This document shows positions 6,862-14,009 of a DNA stretch of 18,158 nt, piece by piece. The notes beneath the pieces are model-generated. The model did not search any database. It was not told the DNA's origin and worked only from the letters and a program-made list of their open reading frames with translations. How positions within the stretch are numbered: the first letter of the stretch is position 1; each line of letters begins with the position of its first letter. Where the stretch lies: assembly GCA_003518105.1 (NCBI GenBank), contig DOZH01000002.1, forward strand, positions 19,582-37,739, read 5' to 3'. Origin of the DNA: Candidatus Uhrbacteria bacterium. Its GTDB lineage: Bacteria; Patescibacteriota; Patescibacteriia; UBA9934. The position numbers and the translations under genes are program-made.

Positions 6862-7932
6862 TTACTCGGCAGCCACGGCACCTCCTTCTTCAGCCGGTTT
6901 GCTCGAGGCCTTCTTAAGGACGGTGCCGATGTCGGCTTGTTGAGCTTTGTCCCAGGTGACAGCGCGGACTTTGGCTAGAGTGTCGGGGTGGTCGCGGAGA
7001 TATTGCTTGGCGACTTCACGGCCGACGCCCATCTTCTCTTCACCGAAAAGATAGCTGTTGCCGCGCTTTTCGACAGTGCCAATTTCCACGCCGAGATCTA
7101 CCATGTCGCCAGCGATTGAGATGCCTTCGTTATACATGATGTCGAATTCGCAGGTGCGGAATGGAGGTGCCACTTTATTTTTGACAATTTTTGCTTTGAC
7201 ACGGTTACCAACAATTTTTTCGCCCTGCTTGATTTGCGCGGAGCGACGAACTTCAATACGCAGTGAGGCGTAGAACTTTAATGCGTTACCACCGGTGGTT
7301 GTTTCTGGGTTGCCAAACATTACACCAATCTTCATGCGAATCTGGTTGATGAAGATAACCACGCAACCGCTCTTGGCGACGATAGCGGTGAGCTTGCGGA
7401 GAGCCTGACTCATGAGACGAGCTTGCAGGCCCATGTGTGAGTCGCCCATCTCGCCGTCGATTTCTGCCTTCGGAGTTAGCGCTGCCACGGAGTCGATGAC
7501 AATCACGTCCATGGCGGAAGAACGGACGAGAGTTTCTACGATGTCGAGTGCTTGCTCGCCGTTGTCTGGTTGCGAAAGGAAGAGTTCGTCGATATTGACG
7601 CCGATTTTTTTGGCGTACTCAGGGTCCATGGCGTGCTCGGCGTCGATGTAAGCTGCAATACCACCAAGCTTCTGGACCTCGGCCACAATGTGGTTAGCAA
7701 GCGTAGTTTTACCGCTAGATTCAGGGCCGTAGATTTCGATGATACGGCCACGAGGGACACCGCCAACGCCGAGCGCTAAGTCGAGCGACAAGCAGCCAGT
7801 GGGAATGACGTCCACGGTGGTGTGACGAGCTTCCCCGAGGCGCATAATTGAGCCTTCGCCGAAGCGTTGTTTAATTTGGGAAATGGCGCTCGTAGCGGCG
7901 GCTAAGCGAGCGGCGGTTGCGTCTTTGGCCAT
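6862..7932 (-). CDS. recA: Recombinase A
   Basis: RecA polymerises on single-stranded DNA, drives strand exchange and repair, and stimulates LexA-type cleavage where LexA exists. The 356-residue product has the N-terminal polymerisation helix with AISQIKQRFGEGSIMRLG (16-33), Walker A GPESSGKTT (69-77), Walker B VIVIDSVAAL (143-152), loop L1 region DGEMGDSHMGLQARLMSQAL (159-178), and loop L2 with NQIRMKIGVMFGNPETTTGG (196-215). The C-terminal domain is normal and ends in an alanine/acidic tail. ATG 7932 (MAKDATAARL) is chosen over ATG 7989, because the extra 19 residues are not RecA-like. No Shine-Dalgarno sequence is visible. It follows rodZ in the same direction but is separated from it by an intrinsic terminator. 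I could not identify its promoter or an SOS box. Confidence 0.98.
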   Translation of the reverse strand: MAKDATAARLAAATSAISQIKQRFGEGSIMRLGEARHTTVDVIPTGCLSLDLALGVGGVPRGRIIEIYGPESSGKTTLANHIVAEVQKLGGIAAYIDAEHAMDPEYAKKIGVNIDELFLSQPDNGEQALDIVETLVRSSAMDVIVIDSVAALTPKAEIDGEMGDSHMGLQARLMSQALRKLTAIVAKSGCVVIFINQIRMKIGVMFGNPETTTGGNALKFYASLRIEVRRSAQIKQGEKIVGNRVKAKIVKNKVAPPFRTCEFDIMYNEGISIAGDMVDLGVEIGTVEKRGNSYLFGEEKMGVGREVAKQYLRDHPDTLAKVRAVTWDKAQQADIGTVLKKASSKPAEEGGAVAAE

Positions 7933-7995
7933 AGTGAGATAATTGTGTAGAAATAAGAGCGGGGAGCTCAGAGCTGTTTGGGGGGACAACCTTGG

Positions 7996-8024
7996 AAAAC
8001 AAAAGAGGACTCTACAATGTCCTC
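7996..8024 (-). terminator. Intrinsic terminator after rodZ
   Basis: On the minus strand GAGGAC pairs with GTCCTC across an eight-base loop and is followed by TTTTGTTTT. It closes the ftsK-rodZ transcription unit 29 bases after the rodZ stop and separates it from recA. Confidence 0.85.
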
Positions 8025-8053
8025 TCCTTCTCTATTCTACTACACTCTTGGCT

Positions 8054-8752
8054 TTAGGGTGCAAAGCTAACTGTGGATGAATATGGCTCGAAGAGAATTC
8101 GCCTGTAAATAAGGGCTGAATGTGAGTAGCGGCGCTTGGCTTCCAAGGTGATGATGTTCAAGCCGCGCTGCAAGTCCACGGTGGTGGCGAATGAATTATC
8201 GGCATTCACGACGACTGATTCGCCGTTGATGGTGAGCGTGGCCTCACCTGAAGTTATTTTGCCGGAGACTGGGAGTAAGGCGGAAGTTGTGGCTAGGCCG
8301 TCACCTGGGGCGTCGAGCACGACGACTGGGGCCTGCAACATGATATGCCACTGCCAGCCGAAGTAACCAACAACGGCTACAGCAAAGAGGCCCATAAAGC
8401 CAGCCGTGACGGCGCGTGGAAGGTTGAAAAAGGAGCCACGCTTTACGCGCTGACGTGGGAGGCGTGAGGGGTCGAGAAGATCTGAGCGACCGCATTCTTC
8501 GTCGTAGAGCTCTAGGAAATATTTTTCGTCGGCCTGCAGGGCGCGGGCGTAGGCGCGAATGAAGTTGCGAGTGTAGATTGGCTCAGGCAGAGCGGCGTAG
8601 TTACCGTGCTCTAAGGCATCGAGGTAAGCGCGCTGAACGTGGGTCTCGCGCTCGATGTCGCCGAGCGTAACAGCCTGACCGCGGCGCAAAGCACGGAGCT
8701 TAGCTCCTAATGTGGCCGGGACGCGGTCGAGTTTACGCATGACGAAGACCAT
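8054..8752 (-). CDS. rodZ: RodZ-like helix-turn-helix membrane protein
   Basis: RodZ couples cytoskeletal MreB to cell-wall synthesis in rod-shaped cells. The 232-residue protein has the RodZ-type N-terminal helix-turn-helix (about 12-75, with LGAKLRALRRGQAVTLGDIE and YLDALEHGNYAALPEP, then FIRAYARAL), a basic linker, one transmembrane helix (about 112-134), and an extracytoplasmic beta-rich domain (about 141-225) resembling the Ig-like/glucodextranase-B-type domain seen in such proteins. It is shorter than E. coli RodZ (337 residues). It starts seven bases after the ftsK stop, so the two are translationally coupled; ATG 8740 is an alternative start. The order SpoIIIE/FtsK-RodZ-RecA matches that known in Bacillus, with intervening genes lost. 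Whether an MreB partner exists cannot be seen here. Confidence 0.85.
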   Translation of the reverse strand: MVFVMRKLDRVPATLGAKLRALRRGQAVTLGDIERETHVQRAYLDALEHGNYAALPEPIYTRNFIRAYARALQADEKYFLELYDEECGRSDLLDPSRLPRQRVKRGSFFNLPRAVTAGFMGLFAVAVVGYFGWQWHIMLQAPVVVLDAPGDGLATTSALLPVSGKITSGEATLTINGESVVVNADNSFATTVDLQRGLNIITLEAKRRYSHSALIYRRILFEPYSSTVSFAP

Positions 8753-8759
8753 AATAATT

Positions 8760-11126
8760 CTAGCCCCGAGCGGTTAAGTCCTCCTCACCTTCAGCAGCAG
8801 CTGAGACTGGCGCACCCATAAAGCGGGCTTCCGCGTCTTCGTCTAAATTAGCGAGGAGCTCTTCGTCCAAATCGAGGTCGTCCTCTTCCTCGGACTCAAT
8901 AAAGGCCCCCTCCAACTCCCCCATAGCTGGGGGAGGGTTGCGCTGTTCGCGGAGAGCAGGATTGACCGCCGCGAACTGTGAGGCGGCGCGCGCCTTGCCG
9001 GCTGGTGGCCATTCGGTGACCAGGATGTCGCGCGGCTTAGCACCTTCACCAACACTGACCACACCCATTTGCTGCATGAGGTCGATGATCCGGGCAGCCC
9101 TGGAGTAGCCAATTTTCATGCGTCGTTGCAAATAGCTGGTGGAGGCCTTGCCGCTTTCGATGACGATATTGATAGCTTCGTCGAGGAGATCATCCTGATC
9201 TTCGGCGTTGATGGCTAAGCCGTTACTTGAGGCACCTTCCGTGATTTGATAGTTATAGTCTGGTGGGTTCTCGTCCTTCAAGAATTTGACGACGCGCTCG
9301 ATTTCCTTTTCCGACAAGAAAGCTCCCTGCATGCGGCGAGGCTTACTCATGTCAGGACTCGAGAGCAACATGTCGCCGCGACCAAGTAATTTTTCCGCGC
9401 CACCAATGTCGAGAATGGTTTTGCTGTCGACGCCTGAGGCTACAGCGAAAGCGAGGCGGGTTGGGATGTTGGCCTTGATGGTACCGGTAATGACGTCAAC
9501 GGATGGGCGCTGCGTGGCGAGGATTAAGTGGATACCAGCAGCACGAGCCATCTGGGCAATACGGACAATGACAGCCTCCACGTCACGCTTGTTTTGGCTC
9601 ATTAAGTCGCCTAACTCGTCGATGATGATGACAATGCGGGGCATCTTTTCCTTAGCTTTAGCGTTGTAGGAGTCAATATCGCGAGCACCAAATTTGGCCA
9701 GGTGATCCAAGCGGCGTTCCATCTCCCTGACGCCCCATTTGAGAGCGTTGATGGCTTCGTCGGCTTTGACGATTGGTGGGACTAAGAGGTGAGGAATGCC
9801 CGCGTAGACGCCAAGCTCGACGCGCTTTGGGTCCACCATGATAACTTTGAGGTCGTCTGGTCCGTTCTGGTAAAGTAAAGAAATGATGATGGTGTTTAAA
9901 CAAACGGATTTACCGCTACCGGTGGCACCAGCCACCAACATGTGGGGCGTCTTCTCCACAGCCAAGAGCTGAGTGCTGCCGGTAATATCCTTACCGATTG
10001 GCACGGTGAAGCTGGTTTTGCGGTTTTTAAATTCTTTGCTTTCGAGGAGCTCACGCAAGCAGACTTTGCCGATGGTTTGGTTAGGGACTTCAATACCGAC
10101 CAGAGATTTGCCAGGAATTGGCGCTTCAATACGAATAGGGTGCGCGGCGAGGGCCAGAGCTAGATCATTCTGCAAAGCCACGATGCGGGCGAGTTTGACG
10201 CCGTTGCTTGGCTTAATGGCGTACTGGGTGACGGTCGGGCCGACTTTGACGTCCATGACCTCCACCGGAATGCCGAACTGGCCGAAGGTTTTGATGATAA
10301 TGTCCTTGCCGCGTTCGGTGTCGCCGGCCTTGGCGTCCGAGCTGCGATCGTCGAGTAAGTCGAACGGCATGTCGATCTTGCGATGTTGAGTGCTCGTCAT
10401 GACTTGTTCCGCAGGAGCCATGAAAGGTGCGTCGTCTTCGTCGTCGCTGCCGACAGACTTGATAGCCCGCTCTTCCGCCTCAATTTCTTCCTCGGTTGGC
10501 TCGACTAGTTCTTCTTCCTCGGCTTGGCGGTCGTCGAAGGATACCTCGTCGTCTTCAGTTTCGGCAGCAACTTCGGCAGCAGATTTGCCACGGAGGAGAC
10601 GGAAAGTGCCGGTGAGTGGTGCTAGCAAGGTTTTTAACGATGTATTGAGTAAGATAATGACGGAGATTAGGAAAATGGCGGCCATGATAGTGAGGGCGCC
10701 GACGTAGCCCGTGGCGCTGACCAGACTAATGGAACCGAGCAAGCCGAGTTGACCGCCGTACTTAGAAACTATGGCGAGGTCCGTCACACCGTGAGCAAAG
10801 ACAATGTTCATGAGGCCATCGAGCGTGAGTAGGAAAAGGCCCAAGCAGATGACGTTTTTAACGGTGAGGAAGCGGCGGTCGCCCAAAACGATGGTGGCTC
10901 CAATGCCAAAAAAGAGAATGGGGACAATTACGCGCGCGAGGCCAATCATTTGGCTAAGCACGCCGTCCACAGTCTTGCCGACGTTGCCGGCCAGCCCGAA
11001 GAACGACAAGAGGAGAATGGCACCCACGGCGATTAAGCCAATGGCTACTATACTTTCCCGCACGTCGTCGCTAATCATGGGCTCGTCCTCAATAACCTGC
11101 CTGCGCTTTTTGTTCTTTTTCGCCAT
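8760..11126 (-). CDS. ftsK: DNA translocase FtsK/SpoIIIE
   Basis: FtsK is a septum-located hexameric motor that pumps chromosomal DNA during division. The 788-residue product has four predicted transmembrane helices (about 24-44, 58-82, 88-110, 138-160), an acidic linker (about 185-235), the alpha domain, and the RecA-like motor with Walker A AGATGSGKSV (399-408), MVDPKRVELGVY (430-441), Walker B IIIDELGDL (500-508) and LATQRPSVDVITG (536-548). A winged-helix gamma domain follows (about 640-705, SYLQRRMKIGYSRAARIIDL), the part that reads KOPS-type sequences in known FtsK. After it comes an unusual 80-residue tail rich in glutamate, aspartate and alanine. The linker is far shorter than in E. 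coli, resembling SpoIIIE. ATG 11126 is only 9 bases from an extended -10 box, so the mRNA may be almost leaderless. It is followed directly by rodZ. Confidence 0.97.
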   Translation of the reverse strand: MAKKNKKRRQVIEDEPMISDDVRESIVAIGLIAVGAILLLSFFGLAGNVGKTVDGVLSQMIGLARVIVPILFFGIGATIVLGDRRFLTVKNVICLGLFLLTLDGLMNIVFAHGVTDLAIVSKYGGQLGLLGSISLVSATGYVGALTIMAAIFLISVIILLNTSLKTLLAPLTGTFRLLRGKSAAEVAAETEDDEVSFDDRQAEEEELVEPTEEEIEAEERAIKSVGSDDEDDAPFMAPAEQVMTSTQHRKIDMPFDLLDDRSSDAKAGDTERGKDIIIKTFGQFGIPVEVMDVKVGPTVTQYAIKPSNGVKLARIVALQNDLALALAAHPIRIEAPIPGKSLVGIEVPNQTIGKVCLRELLESKEFKNRKTSFTVPIGKDITGSTQLLAVEKTPHMLVAGATGSGKSVCLNTIIISLLYQNGPDDLKVIMVDPKRVELGVYAGIPHLLVPPIVKADEAINALKWGVREMERRLDHLAKFGARDIDSYNAKAKEKMPRIVIIIDELGDLMSQNKRDVEAVIVRIAQMARAAGIHLILATQRPSVDVITGTIKANIPTRLAFAVASGVDSKTILDIGGAEKLLGRGDMLLSSPDMSKPRRMQGAFLSEKEIERVVKFLKDENPPDYNYQITEGASSNGLAINAEDQDDLLDEAINIVIESGKASTSYLQRRMKIGYSRAARIIDLMQQMGVVSVGEGAKPRDILVTEWPPAGKARAASQFAAVNPALREQRNPPPAMGELEGAFIESEEEDDLDLDEELLANLDEDAEARFMGAPVSAAAEGEEDLTARG

Positions 11127-11135
11127 AACGAGTCC

Positions 11136-11144
11136 ATTGTAACA
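11136..11144 (-). promoter_or_regulatory. Extended -10 promoter of ftsK
   Basis: On the minus strand TGTTACAAT forms an extended -10 box (TG-N-TACAAT). No good -35 box is seen at the usual distance. Transcription would begin near 11129, about three bases before the ftsK ATG, implying a nearly leaderless message. Confidence 0.5.
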
Positions 11145-11169
11145 AATTTTGGGAGGAGGGGCGAATGGC

Positions 11170-11198
11170 TATGCACTGAGCGATTTTTCCGCTATATT
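11170..11198 (+). promoter_or_regulatory. Weak candidate promoter of the gene at 11225
   Basis: TATATT (11193-11198) lies 27 bases before the start codon and makes a reasonable -10 box. The hexamer 17 bases upstream, TATGCA, matches only three positions of the -35 consensus. Some promoter is needed here, because the gene is divergent from ftsK. Confidence 0.35.
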
Positions 11199-11224
11199 CA
11201 TCGAGCCTACACAAAGGAGGCAGC

Positions 11225-11617
11225 ATGAGACAAAAGTTTGAGTATCGACCAGCGATGCAGCTGCCACTGGCGGCGAATCGAGAAACGAGGACCAACTTGG
11301 CACGGTGTCGACCATATTGCCTACCAGAGCAGGAACAGGCCTGGATGGCGGGCTATAATGTGTACCATGGCCTAGTTGGCCAGAGGGTGATGGGCGACTT
11401 GGCTCTGGAGCAGTGCCTGGCGGAGCAAGACCGACTTCCCCGTCAGTGGCGAGAGTTCGAGCTGTGCTTTTGGGGCGCGGTGTTCCTGGTTGGCCGAGGA
11501 CGCACTGGATTGCACACCATGTACTGGAACCGCGTGCGCTGGACGGAGGGCCTGCGGTTTACCGATAGCTTCTTTACGCGGCACCAACCAGCCCTGGTGC
11601 TAAATGAGACCTCGTGA
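11225..11617 (+). CDS. Hypothetical protein, 130 residues
   Basis: I do not recognise this protein. It is a soluble-looking, arginine- and tryptophan-rich chain with no signal peptide or membrane helix. The middle (about 35-60, PEQEQAWMAGYNVYHGLVGQ) looks helical; the second half (about 78-112) has alternating aromatic and arginine residues (FELCFWGAVFLVGRGR, MYWNRVRW). A very strong Shine-Dalgarno, AAAGGAGG, lies four bases before ATG 11225, which fixes the start. The gene is divergent from ftsK and closed by its own terminator, whose stem begins in the stop codon, so it is a single-gene unit. It is the first of four such plus-strand units. That it is a real gene is supported by the ribosome-binding site and terminator; its function is unknown. 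Confidence 0.75.
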   Translation: MRQKFEYRPAMQLPLAANRETRTNLARCRPYCLPEQEQAWMAGYNVYHGLVGQRVMGDLALEQCLAEQDRLPRQWREFELCFWGAVFLVGRGRTGLHTMYWNRVRWTEGLRFTDSFFTRHQPALVLNETS

Positions 11618-11650
11618 ACGACGTCGTGATGGCGTCGTTCTTAATTTTGA
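11616..11650 (+). terminator. Intrinsic terminator overlapping the stop codon
   Basis: GAACGACG (11616-11623) pairs perfectly with CGTCGTTC (11633-11640), followed by TTAATTTTGATT. The first two bases of the stem are the last two of the TGA stop. Its stem is nearly the same as that of the terminator at 12998-13033. Confidence 0.85.
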
Positions 11651-11679
11651 TTGACAAAAAGTCATTTTTCTGCTAGTTT
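11651..11679 (+). promoter_or_regulatory. Promoter of the gene at 11694
   Basis: A perfect TTGACA (11651-11656) is followed after 17 bases by TAGTTT (11674-11679) preceded by TGC, an extended -10. It starts immediately after the preceding terminator. Transcription would begin near 11686, only about eight bases before the first ATG. Confidence 0.65.
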
Positions 11680-11693
11680 TAGCAGCGTCTGGC

Positions 11694-12944
11694 ATGTTGC
11701 CTGACGACTACGTTCCACCCCAACCGGCTTGTGAACCAAGCCCGGAGTCAACCGTGAAAAAGCATGTCAGCCTCGCTTTCACCATCATCTTCTTTTTGGA
11801 AGTTCTTGTTGGAGCTGTGTGGATCTTTGGTCCGTTCGTTGCTGATTCCGTGTCCGCAACACCGGTCAAGGTCGTAACTGACCGGCTGGCCGATGACCAC
11901 CGGATCATCAGCGGCATCCACGAGCGGAATGCCGAGCAGTTCGCCGTGATCGACAAGGCCTACAACGACTGCAGCTACCACAACAGCTACGACGGTGGGA
12001 TCGGTTGGGTGGAGGGTTGCTACGACGACCGATACCTCGAGGTGCCAGCCGACGCGCGAAACCTCTTCACCACCCGGACCGACCTGACGCGCAACATCAG
12101 GGACAGCGTGAAAACCTGGGGACGCCTGTGCTCGTACGACGAGGCGTGCGACAAGAGTACAGCCAGTAAGCGCCGACAGTTGGCGCGAGCTAGCGCAGTA
12201 TTCGACGAGGCGGGCGTGGCACTCCGCGCGCTCTACCCGCAACTGGACGCCGTGTACAACCAGGCCAGGCGGGCGAGTGAGGCGACGGCGCCGCACCAGT
12301 TCCTTTGGACCTTCTCGAACAAGACGTCCTGGGAGGCCAAGCTCAATGAACAGCTCGGCTACCAAGAGAAGCTCAACGAGCGGCAGACGCAGGCCAAGAG
12401 GGAACAGGCCGAGTACCAGCAGAGGGTGAGGACTGAACAGGCAACGGCACTGAAGGCTGAAGCAGCGATGCTGGCAGCCGAGCAGAAGCTCGACGTCTTC
12501 CTGTACAACGGCGAGGCCTGGGAGAACGTGACCACAGACGTACTGTGGGCGGCGATCAGCATGACGCCGAACGAGTGGGAGTGGCTGTGCTTCGGCATCA
12601 TCGGGGCCATCTTCCTCGTGACCAGCATGGCACGCAAGGAAGGCACTGGATACGACGCTGTTGGTGGTGACCTCACCACCCCGCGGATCATCGAAGGCAA
12701 GGGCTGGTTCGGCCTGCCGATCCTGGTTGGTGGGTACGATCGACGTTGGAAGGTGAGCGTCAGCTTCCTCGACCGAACGACCATCCTGACTGACTCGTGG
12801 GGCAACCAGCTCCGCGTCGAGGACGTGACGGCACCGTACTTGCCGGAATTGCTCGCAACTTCGAGCCTCGACTTCTACCTGCGGAACAAACTGACCAAGA
12901 ACTCGGCCACGACCATCGAGTTCCCGGGGCAGCAAGAAGCCTAG
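11694..12944 (+). CDS. Hypothetical two-helix membrane protein with a disulfide-rich external domain
   Basis: I do not recognise this 416-residue protein. A proline-rich start is followed by a lysine pair and a transmembrane helix (about 25-50), a long probably external domain (51-290) with four cysteines (93, 109, 146, 152) that could form two disulfides, and a charged coiled coil (about 212-265, rich in Q, E, K and A). A second transmembrane helix (about 296-312) and a C-terminal domain of about 100 residues, probably cytoplasmic, complete it. There are two possible starts: ATG 11694 with an eight-base leader, or GTG 11754, which has GGAG six bases upstream and would give a typical MKK-plus-helix N-terminus; I list the longer form. 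Codons are strongly G/C-ending by eye, unlike the neighbouring core genes. It has its own promoter and terminator. A role at the cell surface is inferred from topology only. Confidence 0.8.
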   Translation: MLPDDYVPPQPACEPSPESTVKKHVSLAFTIIFFLEVLVGAVWIFGPFVADSVSATPVKVVTDRLADDHRIISGIHERNAEQFAVIDKAYNDCSYHNSYDGGIGWVEGCYDDRYLEVPADARNLFTTRTDLTRNIRDSVKTWGRLCSYDEACDKSTASKRRQLARASAVFDEAGVALRALYPQLDAVYNQARRASEATAPHQFLWTFSNKTSWEAKLNEQLGYQEKLNERQTQAKREQAEYQQRVRTEQATALKAEAAMLAAEQKLDVFLYNGEAWENVTTDVLWAAISMTPNEWEWLCFGIIGAIFLVTSMARKEGTGYDAVGGDLTTPRIIEGKGWFGLPILVGGYDRRWKVSVSFLDRTTILTDSWGNQLRVEDVTAPYLPELLATSSLDFYLRNKLTKNSATTIEFPGQQEA

Positions 12945-12997
12945 TCGATTAGCCACTACGAGAGCTAAAGGTTGTTGGAACACCAAAAACTGACGCT

Positions 12998-13033
12998 GAA
13001 CGACGCCCGGACTGGCGTCGTTCATTCTTTTTT
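12998..13033 (+). terminator. Intrinsic terminator after the gene at 11694
   Basis: GAACGACGCC (12998-13007) pairs perfectly with GGCGTCGTTC (13014-13023) across a six-base loop, followed by ATTCTTTTTT. Confidence 0.92.
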
Positions 13034-13036
13034 AGC

Positions 13037-13065
13037 TTGACTTTTTGGCTAGTCTTTGATGTAAT
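13037..13065 (+). promoter_or_regulatory. Promoter of the gene at 13156
   Basis: TTGACT (13037-13042), a 17-base spacer and TGTAAT (13060-13065), each five of six to consensus. It begins three bases after the previous terminator's T-run. The leader before the start codon would be about 85 bases. Confidence 0.7.
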
Positions 13066-13155
13066 GGCGCAGCTAGTTTTCATTACTGCTACCAGAGGTG
13101 AACATACAGCGCAGGACTTAGAGCAGTCCCCCACCCAACCACCAGAGGAGGCCAT

Positions 13156-13530
13156 ATGGCTGCCCCCCGACAACTTCTCAAGCAAGGAGACGACAACGAA
13201 CAGAAGCCTCGAACCACCGTTCGACCTGGCGAGAAACTGCCACCCTATTGCAGGCCTGCAATCAGCCACCACCCGCCGATGCCAGAACAAGACGGCAGAG
13301 TGTATGGCAAACAACGACGACGCCAGTCACTGCGGCGAGTCGAAGCGGCGACGGCCGGCCTTGAGCAATACATGACACCAGCCAAGGTGCTACAGCATGT
13401 CCATCGCTTGGTGGATAGCTACAAGCAAGCGCGCTTGCACCTGAAGCGCCGTGCAAATCGTCGAGATAAGCGCAAACGTCGCTTCCTCCGTCACCACGGC
13501 CTGGATGATTATAGTCGAGGCTCCAACTGA
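13156..13530 (+). CDS. Hypothetical small basic protein, 124 residues
   Basis: I do not recognise this protein. It is very rich in arginine, lysine and histidine, with two basic clusters (about 53-61, KQRRRQSLRR, and 97-113, LKRRANRRDKRKRRFLRHH). Between them is a predicted amphipathic helix (about 73-96, MTPAKVLQHVHRLVDSYKQA). The first 45 residues are proline-rich and probably disordered. This composition suits nucleic acid or ribosome binding, but that is inference only. The start is fixed by GAGGAGG four bases before ATG 13156. An overlapping frame (13064-13375) is rejected, because its ATG lies in the promoter -10 box and it lacks a ribosome-binding site. The gene has its own promoter and a terminator 30 bases after the stop. 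Confidence 0.7.
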   Translation: MAAPRQLLKQGDDNEQKPRTTVRPGEKLPPYCRPAISHHPPMPEQDGRVYGKQRRRQSLRRVEAATAGLEQYMTPAKVLQHVHRLVDSYKQARLHLKRRANRRDKRKRRFLRHHGLDDYSRGSN

Positions 13531-13559
13531 ACCCGACTTCCGCCAAATCCCCTCCTTTT

Positions 13560-13601
13560 GACCGACCCCCTCTCCCCGAGGTGTGGTCGGTCTTTACTTT
13601 T
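13560..13601 (+). terminator. Intrinsic terminator after the gene at 13156
   Basis: GACCGACC (13560-13567) pairs perfectly with GGTCGGTC (13585-13592) and is followed by TTTACTTTT. Confidence 0.9.
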
Positions 13602-13621
13602 AGGCAGGATTGACCTAGGCT
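13593..13621 (+). promoter_or_regulatory. Weak candidate promoter of the gene at 13645
   Basis: TTTACT (13593-13598) with a 17-base spacer and TAGGCT (13616-13621) would start transcription just before the ribosome-binding site. The -35 box overlaps the T-run of the preceding terminator. A TTGACC at 13610-13615 has no acceptable -10 partner at 16-18 bases. Confidence 0.3.
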
Positions 13622-13644
13622 AGTGGCGTTCACTGGAGAACAAC

Positions 13645-13902
13645 ATGAAAAGTGTCGATGAACGAAAGTTCGATATCCTCACCACGAAACGTGACGACAA
13701 GAAGTCGGTGCTGATTGACTGGGCAACGACGTGCCTGGGCTTTGAGCAGATGGAAGACGTACCTGGCCAGCTGCTCTACATCTGCCGCGATTTGCCTGAC
13801 TTCGCAGAAGCCGCGACGAAGCTGTGGCTGGCCATCGAGCAGATTCACCCGAACGAGGCCCAGCGCGCGGCCTTTCGCCTGGCGATCGTCGAGCTGCTCT
13901 AG
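13645..13902 (+). CDS. Hypothetical small protein, 85 residues
   Basis: I do not recognise this protein. It is small, mostly helical by composition and without membrane segments. An N-terminal charged stretch (KRDDKKSV, 15-22) is followed by helices such as VLIDWATTCLGFEQM (22-36), DFAEAATKLWLAIEQI (52-67) and NEAQRAAFRLAIVELL (70-85). GGAG lies six bases before ATG 13645 and a very strong terminator begins ten bases after the stop, so it is a complete single-gene unit. Codons are G/C-ending, as in its plus-strand neighbours. Length and composition would fit a small adaptor or regulator, but nothing in the sequence shows it. Confidence 0.7.
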   Translation: MKSVDERKFDILTTKRDDKKSVLIDWATTCLGFEQMEDVPGQLLYICRDLPDFAEAATKLWLAIEQIHPNEAQRAAFRLAIVELL

Positions 13903-13911
13903 ACGGCCCTC

Positions 13912-13961
13912 AGCCGTACCCACAAAAAGGCCGTACCTGGCCTTTGCGGGTACGGCTTTTT
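13912..13961 (+). terminator. Strong intrinsic terminator after the gene at 13645
   Basis: AGCCGTACCC (13912-13921) pairs with GGGTACGGCT (13948-13957), and inside it AAAGGCC pairs with GGCCTTT. A run of five T follows. It is the strongest terminator in the window. Confidence 0.95.
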
Positions 13962-13967
13962 CTATGT

Positions 13968-14001
13968 GGAAAATTCCGCGGGTTTGGAAACCCCTGGAAT
14001 T
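13968..14001 (-). terminator. Intrinsic terminator of the ATPase/cysteine-rich protein operon
   Basis: On the minus strand AATTCC pairs with GGAATT (outer) and GGGTT with AACCC (inner), followed by TTTTCC. It lies about ten bases after the stop of the gene at 14010-14717 and converges on the plus-strand terminator at 13912-13961. Confidence 0.6.
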
Positions 14002-14009
14002 GCTATACA

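Noticed and set aside
11748..13025. 425-residue minus-strand frame opposite the membrane protein gene
   Set aside because: The plus-strand frame has promoter, membrane helices, and terminator; the minus frame is a valine/arginine/leucine-rich artefact of G/C-ending codons.
13064..13375. Plus-strand frame beginning MAQLVFITATRG that overlaps the gene at 13156
   Set aside because: Its ATG lies inside the -10 box of the promoter and it has no Shine-Dalgarno, while the frame from 13156 has GAGGAGG and runs to just before the terminator.
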